A stretch of DNA of 64,000 bases from Diatrype stigma (lineage: Eukaryota > Ascomycota > Sordariomycetes > Xylariales > Diatrypaceae), in assembly GCA_022225965.2 (NCBI GenBank), contig JAKJXP020000009.1:186001-250000 (forward strand), given 5' to 3'. Made by a program: the position numbers and the translations under genes. Positions within the stretch are counted from its first letter, which is position 1. Each line of letters opens with the position of its first letter. Below the pieces are notes generated by a model that made no database searches, was not told where the DNA came from, and saw nothing but the letters and a program-made list of their open reading frames with translations. Below are positions 1-9,470 of this stretch, piece by piece.

Positions 1-757
1 AAAATATTTTAATATTAAGCAATTGCTTAATTTGCAATAAATAAAGTAAATAAAATTATTATCGTAATATAATTTCGTTATTACTTATCGATTAGATTTA
101 AAAAATGTCTTAATAAACGCCTTTATAAGGAAATTAAAAGATTTTAAAACGCAAAAAGCCAAAAAAAACGCATATCGCATAATAACTTTGTTTTAACTAA
201 TACGTAAACAAAATGGCGCAATAACGGATGTTATGCCTATTATATGTTTTAGCGCCTTTTTTTTAATAAGCAAAAAAAAGGAATTAAGATTTATATCAGT
301 ATTTGCATTAAATAAGGATATCGATTTTCCAGAATTATCGGGAATAGCTTTAATAAATAAGGTATTTTAAGCTAACGCTATAAGTAATTAATTACAACAT
401 TATCGCAACAAAGCTAGGAATCCTGGTATTTATATATATAATTACGAATATTCGATAAATGAACGACTTGTATTTTTTTAAAAGCAATTTATTATATTAA
501 ACGAAAATAACTTAAGAACGTTATTACTTATAAAGGTATATTCCCGATTTGCTATAAGACATTCGGAATAATATAAAATACGATAACTTATAAGCCAAAA
601 ATATTAATAACCTAACTGAACTTTTAATATAATCCGATTCGTAAAGAATTATTCTTATAAAGTTACGAAATATCCAAGAAATAAAGCCCCAGATTTATTT
701 AAATTTTTGTTAATATCATTATAAACATAGCAGCATATCGTAATAAATTTTAAATTA

Positions 758-940
758 ATGCCTTTAAATAAAACAGGAAAGGATAATTTATTGGTAATAA
801 TTTGCCGATTAAAAAAAAAATCATGGATAATGCCATATATAAAAGCAGCTATTGCGAAAAATGCCGCAATAATGTATTATAAGGGCCCTTTTCGAATATA
901 TAACATTTTAAAGTCGATTATTAATAATAAAGGTTTTTAA
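758..940 (+). pseudogene. Integrase core fragment of the Gypsy relic
   Basis: A 60-residue open stretch aligns by eye with the start of the retroviral-type integrase catalytic core. KTGKDNLLVIICRLKK stands where families have a 'K.GhD.iLvIvDRLtK' segment, and PFRIYNILKSIINNKGF stands where they have 'lfrlhGlPksiiSDRG'. The aspartates of both segments are lost (VDRL read as ICRL, SDRG read as NNKG); the second is the expected RIP product GAC to AAC. The piece therefore cannot be catalytic. It fixes the orientation of the element as + and is the best landmark for classifying it. Confidence 0.75.
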
Positions 941-1674
941 TTTATCTTTAATTTTACGAACGAACTTTTTAAAATCATAGGATTTAAAATAAAATTAGCT
1001 TTAACAAAACATTTCCAAATTACGGAATAAGCCGAAATTATATACGAATGAAATAATTAACAATTACGTTCTTTTATTAATTATTATTAAAATAACTAGG
1101 TAATAACGATGCTTATAATGGATACTATATAAACAACTTTATTATACGAATTAATTAAAATGGCGCCATACAAATTAAACCGCGGATTCGATATGCCCTT
1201 ATTTTTTAATTGAAAATATCGAATAACGGATTTTAAAGAAATAACGATACGGAAAAAAGCAAATCGATAAAACGCCCAAGCAATTGCCGATACTTTATAC
1301 GAATACTTAAAAACGGCTCGAACGGCTATATTTAAAGCTTAAAAACGAATAATTATTTAAGCTAATAAATATAAACGAAAACCCAATTTCGAATATAAAA
1401 AGACCGAACCAAAGAATTACGTTTATATTATTAAAAAAACAAAAACGAAAATCAACCGACTTAATAATAAATTCGATTATTCCTTAATACGGAATTATTA
1501 TTCGATTATTAAAATAAAAAAATATTTATACGTTCTTAATTTTCCGGACTTATAAAAAGGCTTTAAAATATTTTACGTTAATCGATTACGAAAGTATTTC
1601 AATAATCCATTATTAAAATAAGCCCCGAATAACCTTACGAATAAGGAAATTAATTCCAACGGAAAAAAAAATAA

Positions 1675-2023
1675 GAAATTAAACAAATCCTCGTTTTCCG
1701 GATATATTATAATAAATTGCAATACTAAATATAATAAAAAGATTAAAACTTAAATCCCGAATAATATAATACTAAAGGATTTAAAAATAACCCGTTAGCA
1801 TTAATAAAATACCATAAGGAATATTCCGATTAATCCGGATCTTTATTACGCTTAAACGAATAACGCAAAATCGCGGAATTCGATAAATTCGAATAAACAT
1901 ATGAAAATAATAATAAACCCGCAAAAAAAATTTAATAACCGAAATACCAATTACGAACGTACCGCGGAAAAAAAAAATAGGCATCCGGATATATAAAAAA
2001 GGTCTTAACAAAAAATTAAGCAA
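1675..2023 (+). pseudogene. Chromodomain and C-terminal end of the relic polyprotein
   Basis: One frame stays coherent from 1675 to 2023. EIKQIL (1675-1692) matches the 'yEVEkIL' opening of chromodomains. Codons from 1723 read Y-stop-I-stop-stop-K-D, which fits a Y-x-I-x-W-K-D core with CAA and TGG turned to TAA. From 1789 the frame reads NPLALIKYHKEYSD and then SGSLLRLNE, matching the 'LkeYH.kyPdkPGPp.RL.eW' tail of fungal chromoviral integrases with Pro to Ser changes. Chromodomains guide integration into heterochromatin, which fits the location. An opposite-strand ORF over 1781-2023 is only its shadow. Confidence 0.75.
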
Positions 2024-2064
2024 AACCGAATATATGAAACTGCTTATTGCCTAATCTTGAATAA

Positions 2065-2147
2065 GGGCCTAATGGTATAGCGGCTAAGCGGTAAATCCGA
2101 GGATATCCCTTTACTGCCTGGAAAGCATTCGAATTCGAACTCCGGCC
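2065..2147 (+). other. tRNA-like sequence inside the transposon relic
   Basis: An 83-nt segment has an A-box-like TGGTATAGCGG near its start and a B-box-like TTCGAATTCGAACTCC near its end, with GGCC at 2066-2069 able to pair with GGCC at 2144-2147. The length suits a tRNA with a long variable arm. The T-stem is imperfect, as expected if RIP has hit it, and a clean cloverleaf cannot be drawn, so I do not call a functional tRNA. It sits between the integrase stop region and the polypurine tract, so it may be a tRNA or SINE fragment carried by the element. Confidence 0.35.
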
Positions 2148-2191
2148 GAATAATTATTTTTTTACAAAATCTCGGAACGAGATTTTTTCCC

Positions 2192-2212
2192 GAAAAGGGG
2201 GTAATATTATGA
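2192..2212 (+). other. Polypurine tract and start of the 3' LTR
   Basis: GAAAAGGGGG at 2192-2201 is a typical plus-strand primer tract. It is followed by TAATATTATGA, which looks like a RIP-altered LTR start: TG...CATG has become TA...TATG near 2205. The far end of the LTR cannot be fixed because RIP destroys the terminal CA and I found no second copy in the window. Confidence 0.55.
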
Positions 2213-2267
2213 TATATATAGGCTATATATATACAAAGGTGCTTAAAGATTGTATATACATTTCCAA

Positions 2268-2302
2268 AAAAGGGCTAGCGCCCTTTAACGGCTAGCCCTT
2301 TT
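2268..2302. repeat. Perfect 12-bp inverted repeat (hairpin)
   Basis: The arms AAAAGGGCTAGC (2268-2279) and GCTAGCCCTTTT (2291-2302) are exact reverse complements around an 11-nt loop. It lies within about 100 bp of the inferred LTR start. It is unusual here because the arms keep G+C pairs in very AT-rich surroundings. It could be an LTR terminator or polyadenylation hairpin; its function is not shown. Confidence 0.8.
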
Positions 2303-2435
2303 GCTTATATACCCTTAAACCTTTCTTTCCTGTATTTACTTTTTCTTCCTTTTTTCTTTAGCTTTAGATTTCATAATATTAATTGGAAATTTGTTTTATT
2401 AATCCCTATAAAGCCCATTAGTCCGTAATAGGGAT

Positions 2436-2612
2436 GTTTATTTAATTAAACCATCTTATTTCTTTAAGACGCTTCTTTAATTAAACCATCTTATTTCTTT
2501 AAGATATTCATTTAGTTAAACCATTTTGTTTTTCTAAGACGCTCCTTTAATTGAACCATCTTGTTTTTTTGGAATGTTTATTTAATTAAACCATCTTATT
2601 TCTTGGAACAAT
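2436..2612. repeat. Five tandem copies of a ~35-bp unit
   Basis: A unit centred on TTAATTAAACCATCTT recurs about every 35 bp, near 2442, 2477, 2512, 2547 and 2582. Copies vary mainly by transitions (ATTAAACC, GTTAAACC, ATTGAACC) and in the AAGACGCTTC-like spacer. It may be a tandem array within the LTR. Confidence 0.75.
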
Positions 2613-3308
2613 TATTTAATGGAACTAAGCAAACATTCGACCCCTAGGCCTAGCCCTTAATTTAACCCTTAAATCATTATTAGCAAGTAGCCATTTTAGG
2701 TTAATTATAAACAAGGCATTTTTATAAAGATAACCGCAGTAAAAAAAGCTTTAAAATTCGAATTTATATAGTTCTTTAAAGTTATATATTAATTTAAAAC
2801 CATCCAAAAGGGTTATTTATTAAAGTCGAATTAAGTAAAAAAAAATTGGCGCAATACTTATATACCTACTTTAATATTTATTAAATAATTAACTTTCTTA
2901 AGTGCTATTATAAATACGTTTTATAGAAAGTTTATAAGCAAACTATTAAAAGGAGTGCCTTAGAAAATCGATTAAGTCAATTTGGTTATTTAAATTAATT
3001 ATTTAAGTTTAACGTTTTATTTAGCAGCTTTTTTTTTTCTTTTTATAAAAATTTTTCCCATAATACCAAATTAAGGAAAAATTTTCTTTCATTTAGGTAT
3101 CGTTAATTCCCTTTTATTATCGATCTTTTATTAAGTTATATCGAGATATTATAATACCGTACCGCTTAAATACTTAATAATACCCATTTTCATTTAATTT
3201 ATTAACCCTATTTAAAAATATCGCTACCATTAAGCACTTAATTCCAATCCTTAAAAATATTATTAATATTATTAAGTTTTATTATTTTATTATTTATTAT
3301 TTGCTAAA
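2613..3308. other. AT-rich gap between two transposon relics
   Basis: No reading frame, RNA gene or clean repeat is visible. It contains homopolymer T runs and AAAT/TTTA-rich sequence like the rest of the block. It probably holds the remainder of the Gypsy LTR and the 5' end of the next element. Confidence 0.5.
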
Positions 3309-6300
3309 ATGCTTCGTATTATACGTAATAAATATAAAGCCAAGCTTATTCGTACCGTAAAAAAGCGTATTCGTATAATTCGCGAATTTGGCATTATTTA
3401 ACCTGGCGAAAAGCGATTCCGCGTTAATGTCGATCCTAATAACGATAACGTCGACATATTTGATAATTCCTATTAAGATAACGATAATTTTAATAATAAA
3501 TTCGAACCTTTTATTGGTATAACTATAAGTGCTTTTTTGTATTCCTTAATTTTTTCGTTTAATTAATTTAATTAGTTAATTTGGTTAATTAATTTAATTG
3601 GTTAATTTAATTGGTTAATTTAATTAATTAATTTAATTAATTAATTTAATTAATTAATCTTTTCGTTTTATTATTATTTATATTTATTTAATAACTATTA
3701 ATAATATATGCGTTATAGGATTTCGATAAAAATAACCTTATTAAATTCCTTATTTAAAATGCAAACGACGAGAATATTATTATTTAAAAAAATAAAGATG
3801 GTACTTTAAAAATGATCGATTAAGATATGCCTTTTAATAACGAACTTAAAGCCTTTATAAATTATTAATAAAATGGCAAAGACAATATTAACGCTAAAAA
3901 CCGTAACGACGAAGCAAAAGGTATAAGCGATAATTTTACCATTAAGGGCATTATCGAAACCGAAACTATTAAAGGCATTACCGAAATAAAAATTAAAACC
4001 ATTAAAAATATTACCGCTACCGAAATTAAAGAGATTTTGCTTAATATTACGGCCGAGAACGTATCCGGTTAATTAAAATTTAAGGCATCCAAAATTATCG
4101 AATATAATTACAAACGTCGAGACTTATTCGATTTTATTATGACATTCGGCCTGTATTGCATTAAAAATAATATATTTCGCAAGTAATACTTTTAATTAAA
4201 GGAAATTATAAAACTGCTTAAAATAAACGGTAATATTTCTAAATTTAATGGCTTATTTAAAACGGTTAATACCTTTAAACGTTATATATATAAAGAATTT
4301 TCCTTATTTGAAATACGTAATTAATTGCTGGTTTTAAATCCAAATAAATTGCTTTCGTTTCGTTTTTAAGCCGTTCGGATAATTAGCAATAATTAAAATA
4401 TTATACCAACCCAAGATTTGTTTTTTTTTAATTCGATCGATATTTTTAAACGTATTTTAATATTTAAATTTAATAATGTTATGTATTTTAAAATGGCAAT
4501 ACTTATAAATAACCCAATTAAAACGTAACATTCCGAATAATAAGCTGGCTTTATTCGTATTATTTTTAGTTAGTTTAAATATTACCTTCTTATTAATAAT
4601 AATAATAAACGTAATCCCATTTTGTTTAACGATTTTATCGAATTTAAGTGCGTTATTAAAAAATGCTTTTACTGTAAAACATAAATAAATTAAAATAATA
4701 TTAGCAAATTTTATACGGATTAGGTATTAATTATTTATCGTAATAAACGACAGGGCTTTTATAAATTTAGCTTTTACTTATTTTCCGAAAAAACTTTAAT
4801 CGAGCATATTAAATATGGCCAAATAGTATTTATTTTAAACCGTATTTGAAATGGCAATAAGATTATTAATTATATAGCTAATAATAAAATCCAAATTAAA
4901 ATTAATCCGATTAAAGTCGAAAATATCCATTTAAACGAATTGGTTTTAAATATTAAGCTTATAAAGTATATCTTTATTGCTATAATTATTAAACGTATCG
5001 AATATATTAATTTCGATTTTGCGTTCGGTAATAACATTATTTTTAATAATAATCCAACGTTCGTTATAAATTGTCGTTTAATTCGTCGTGTTTTTAATCG
5101 AAAAAAAGCGGCTTATATTTCGGCGTATAAATTTATACATATTCTTAGTTTCTTAAAAATAAACGAATTTAATCGATAGCAATTCGTTAATATATTTGTC
5201 CGAATTTTTAAGGTTCGTTTTTTTTTTCATTTTAATTTTTGCTAATAGTTTCGGTTTATATCGTATTATATATAAGTTTGTTATGGATATATATAACGAG
5301 ATTACTGCCTTATTTAAATCCGAGCATAAACAATAGATTAACGTATTTCCTTTAATTTTGGGCCCTTACGAATCGAATTTTTCGGATATAATAAAAGCAT
5401 TAAAACCCATAATAACGTTTAATAAGGATTTTAAAATTTAAATTAACGATAAGTTTATTATTATTTATATCTTTATATTTGTATTTATTAATAACATGAT
5501 TTAATAATAAGCGAATTCGGATATACTTAATATTTAAGCGAATAAGAGCTATCGATTATATATAATTTTAAGTAATAACCGTAATAACTTTTTTTATAAT
5601 ATCGTAAATTAATTTCGTAATTATTTTAAATTAATCCGTTAACGAAAAAAAATAAACGAAATAAAACGTATTATCGATAAATGCATATATTCGATTTAAT
5701 ATGGCCTTACGTTTGAATTCTTTGTTATTTAATATATTATATTAGCTTTTAATTTTATTATTAGTCGCCCGGGTAATTTTATATATTCGGAATTTAATGG
5801 TATTATTAAGATAATTTATTAACTATTAATCGATTAAGTTATAAAGTCCGGTATTATCGTTAAATATGCCAAAATGCTTCGCAAAATGCCATTTCCGGTT
5901 GGTTAAAATAATATTCCATTATTATATTATGTCTTAACTTATAGCCTTTACGAATATATCCGTTGGTTTATATTAATGGCAATATTAATTCGTTTATGGC
6001 TTCGAAAAGATTATTTTAAGGCATTATTCGTTTGCGCCATTAAGGAAAGCTTTAAAAATGATTTTATAAATAATCGGCATTTCGGTAAAAATCCGATTAT
6101 TATTAATATTTTAATTGTTATATTTATAACGTAAATCCAAATAAATTATTTTTTAACGATAAATAAAATAAATATTAATAATCGTAATTTAATTATTTTT
6201 ATAAATACGATTTATATTAATCGACGCATGTTTTAATAGTTTTATAAAATAGCAGCATTAATATCGTTTTTTAATATTATTGGCATTTTTCGTCGATTAA

Positions 6301-6690
6301 GATTTCGCATTAAATTTTCAATTCGGCATCGTAAAGCATTAATTATATTTCCGATTTTTCGTATATCATTAATAGCGACAAAAGCTTAAAGTTAAATTGG
6401 CGCTTCGGGAAATATAGGCTTCGATATAAGGCCGAATCGGATTGGAATAATGTTATTATTTCTTTCGATTTCCGGTAAGAAAAATTCGAATGTCGTAATG
6501 CCTTTAATTAAATTAAGAAATATAAAAGGCGATATTATCGTTAATTATTTAATTATAATTTAAAAAATAAGAAAATACCGTTAATGGATTATTCGATTTA
6601 ACGTTTATGTTGGCTTTTATTATCGTAATATATTCCGACGATATGATTTAATGTCGTTGCTTATGGTTTTTGCCGGCGAAATAAAGCATA
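3309..6690 (+). pseudogene. RIP-degraded TNP2-like (CACTA-type) transposase
   Basis: A very long degenerate frame starts with ATG at 3309 (MLRIIRNKYKAKLIR...), is interrupted by a possible AT-rich intron (about 3520-3718), and continues with scattered TAA stops to about 6690. One clean portion is 4940-5179. At about 5500-5830 it reads ...ANSDILNI.ANKSYRLY...SNNRNNFFYNIVN... and later SRPGNF.YSEFNGI. These resemble the GDMPQQ...GCR.C...HSEFxG region of fungal TNP2-type transposases as I remember them. Another readable stretch is IPLMDYSI.RLCWLLLS (about 6570-6630). Stops match W or Q to stop transitions. The element is inactive. The family call rests on motif recall and should be tested by translated search. 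Confidence 0.55.
3559..3658. repeat. TTAATTAA-type tandem low-complexity tract
   Basis: About 100 bp alternate TTAATTTAA, TTAATTAA and TTGGTTAATT units. It lies in the proposed intron or insertion of the transposase relic and has the base content expected of a RIP-saturated repeat. Confidence 0.7.
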
Positions 6691-8440
6691 AGTAAATTAA
6701 AATAAATCTTATATCGAAAAAAAGTATTTTTTTATAAAAGCTGTTTTTTTAATTAAGTATTTTTAATTCCTTTTTTAGTTTTTTTTTATTTCTTTATATT
6801 TTTAATTATTATTAAGGTTAGCCGATTTATCGATTAAGTACCGCTTTTTTATTTATTTAACTACCGAAAGAAATACTTTCTTATTTTTCCTTTAGTCCCT
6901 TTTAGTTTTTATATTGGCCGATTCGCCGATGAAATATCCTTTTTTACGTTCGAATTGTTATTATTAAGTACTTTTTTTATTTCTTTAGTTATTTCTTATT
7001 CTTTTAAATATTTTTTTTTAATCCTTAATTACGTAAATTTAAAAAAAAGGAATGTAATTTGGTTTTTAATTATTAAATAAGGGCATTAATAGCTAACTTT
7101 ATTAAAATATATATAAGAAATATAAGGAATTTATTACGCAAACGAATTACCGTAATTTCGAACGTAATTTATTCGAATATAAGAATTTTATGTAAACCAT
7201 TCGTTTAACGCTTATCGATAGCTTTAAGCACGAAAAACCTAAGATTACGGCAATGCTTTAAAAGTTAAGTAATTCTGTATCGATTTTTTTTGCGTTTATG
7301 TTTTTTCGCAATAATATTAACAAAGCAAACGCTAAAAATAAAAACGATTTATTGGTTATAATAAAAATCGTTAATAATATTAGTTATATGCGTTTTATTG
7401 CTATAATATAATTTAAAGCAATTTATTATTAAACCGTTTTTAGATTGCTAATACGAAAAAAGCAAATGTTAAAAGCTTTTAACGCCAAGCTATAACTAAT
7501 ATACCAAATTAATTATAAGAAAAATATCGTCGTTATATTTAATCGTTTCATTAAGTAATAAAAGAAAATCTCGTTTTTAATTAAATACGTAAGCTTTTAA
7601 TATAATTTTTTTATTAAATTATAATGTAATATTATAAGCGTTATTATTATTTTAATATGTTTATATTAACGCTTATTATTCCGTTTATTAATACCGGCCG
7701 ACGAATAATATTTAAACGTAGCTAATACATTGCTTATTATAATAGTTATATGGCTCGTTTTAACGAAATCTTCTCGTACGAAACGAATTAAGATATACTC
7801 CCTTTTTCTTTTCTTTTTATTAAACTTAGTTATTTATAAAAAAATCCTATTCGATTATTCGAAATGCGAATAAGTATTAACTGCAATTAATACGCATAAA
7901 TACCGGAAAGAAACGTTTATTTTTTTTGGTTATTCTTATTATAAAAATTAAAGAAAAGAATTACGTTATTTAGTTATTTATTATCTTGTTTTTTATTGCG
8001 AACCCCTTAACGAGCGTTAATAATAAAGCCCTTACGATATAGGAAATTATTGGCTTATTAGCTTTAAAAAATACGCAGCTTTATATAATTCTTTATAACG
8101 GCAATAATAATAATGTAATAATAATTACGGATAATAAGGCTTTATTCGATAAGTTATTTTATATTAATTGGCGCATGCAATTCTTTTAAGCGAATTCTTA
8201 GGTTCTTTTATTTCGAAGGTTATAGCAGTATTATAGTTATGCTTAACGGTTATGGTTTAAATAAATGCGACGAATTTGTAATTATTTGTTTTAAGTATTA
8301 ATAAGAAACATTATTAAAATGGATTTATTTAAGCAAATAAATAATAATGCAAAGCAAAATAAATTCCTAAAATGTATGTATTAAATTTAATAAACGTATA
8401 GCTAACTTAAATATTTAAATATTAACCTTAAATCTTAATA
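6691..8440. other. AT-rich degenerate sequence, probable remainder of DNA transposon
   Basis: Stop-rich sequence with the same RIP-like composition. About 6780-6960 carries two diverged copies of a segment containing GCCGATT-CGATTAAG-like words. A degenerate + strand frame can be followed from about 7090 to 7560 (readable bits: NYRNFERNLFEYKNF, IDSFKHEKPKITAML) but I do not recognise it. It may be the C-terminal part of the transposase or a second protein of the same element. Confidence 0.45.
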
Positions 8441-8515
8441 CGCGGCTTAATTCCGCTAAGCGGCTTATAAATGAAAGCGGCTTATAAATAAAAGCGGCTT
8501 ACGGACTGGAAACGG
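8441..8515. repeat. Subterminal GCGGCTTA repeats near the AT-rich block edge
   Basis: GCGGCTTA or CGGCTTAT occurs four times in about 75 bp, followed by ACGGCATATTTACCGCTTA (8512-8530), an imperfect inverted match to the palindrome at 8671-8699. Clustered short direct repeats next to an end are typical of CACTA-type elements, where transposase binds subterminal repeats. This may mark the right end of the DNA transposon; no matching left end was found. Confidence 0.5.
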
Positions 8516-8670
8516 CATATTTACCGCTTAAAAAATTTAAAGCGTTTTATTTAAGAAACGTTTAATAACTATAACGTTCCGTTACGAAAAAATGGCTTAT
8601 TTAAAGTTTACGTATGGCTTATTTAAACCTAAGCTTTTTCCCTTATTTTTACGCGCCGTTCGAAACGGTA

Positions 8671-8699
8671 AGCGGTATATTTGCCGCAAATATACCGCT
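8671..8699. repeat. 13-bp arm palindrome at the end of the AT-rich block
   Basis: AGCGGTATATTTG (8671-8683) and CAAATATACCGCT (8687-8699) are exact reverse complements around the 3-nt loop CCG. It sits 7 bp from the composition boundary, so it is a candidate transposon terminus. Confidence 0.8.
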
Positions 8700-8706
8700 A
8701 AAACTA

Positions 8707-8718
8707 CCCCCCCCCCCC
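8707..8718. other. Poly-C run at the AT-rich / normal DNA boundary
   Basis: Twelve consecutive C mark an abrupt change: to the left the DNA is RIP-like and almost gene-free, to the right base composition and word use are ordinary. The edge is sharp on a scale of tens of bases, as expected at the end of an inserted repeat. Confidence 0.7.
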
Positions 8719-9470
8719 AAGACGCTAAGGGTGTATGTATGTATGTATATAGGTAGGCATTGAGGGGCCTGCCAGGAATCTAAGATAGAGATTCCAAGAT
8801 AGTATGTACTTGCTTAAGTTCACTGCATATGGCAGACATGGTGGCAGGAGCGGTTTATTGGCTCATAGTATTCCACGTGAAGATGCCCTGCACCAAGACT
8901 GGCGCACGTTTTAGTTGATCGCCCGATGGGATCGCATATTGGGTATCTCAGATGCTGTACGAATTACCTAGGCATTAGGTAATATTGAACATGCTGACAT
9001 GGTACCTACTGTAGGTACAATACCTACGGCTTTCGGTGCTCAACCCACAGTGAGGACGGGAGTGACTATTAATTTATAAATGCGGCATCGCTCTTCGACA
9101 GACATAAGACATCGTGCCCGGTCATTGTAGGGCTCATGGTGAGTCAGTAATTAGGCATGAGGACAAGATGAGTGCGAATACAATAGTAGTCTGCGTAGCT
9201 AAGCGGTGGTCTTTCTGTATTCCCACTAACTAAGCTACTCCCTATCGCATCTGATGTCGTGGTACAATACGATACCGAACTGGCCTCTATCTCTACCCTC
9301 CAAAACCAAGCGCCATATCTTGAAGAATATCTTGGATATCTTGCAGAGAAAGCCCCATGTCGTCTCGCATAAATCAACTTCGCAAGTCTAATGCGGTTGG
9401 CATGAGCATATAGCTACATTTTAGTATTTTACAATGGCCGAAAGCTTCGAATCGCCCGAGGTTTACTATC
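8719..9470. other. Intergenic, 3' of asparagine synthetase
   Basis: No supportable gene. It contains a short GTATGTAT run (about 8733-8748) and TAGGTAC/GTACCTA words. An ORF at 9144-9377 (-) has no recognisable content. Confidence 0.5.

Larger units (their letters stand above)
1..2204 (+). mobile_element. RIP-degraded Ty3/Gypsy chromovirus, 3' part
   Basis: This is the internal 3' region of an LTR retrotransposon, entering from outside the window and ending at a polypurine tract near 2201. In order it shows an integrase core (758-940), an LRKYFNNP segment (1586-1609) like the stretch before chromodomains, a chromodomain and C-terminus (1675-2023), and the tract. All frames are broken by stops of the kind C-to-T and G-to-A changes make (TGG or CAA to TAA). 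Very low C+G, depleted CpA/TpG and retained CpG fit RIP. The frame changes between 1586 and 1675, so at least one indel is present. Reverse transcriptase should lie upstream; 1-750 has no segment I can place securely. The chromovirus assignment comes from the order of these motifs, not from a search. Confidence 0.8.

Noticed and set aside
1781..2023. 80-codon - strand ORF in the AT-rich block
   Set aside because: It is the antisense shadow of the chromoviral chromodomain tail, which reads coherently on the + strand.
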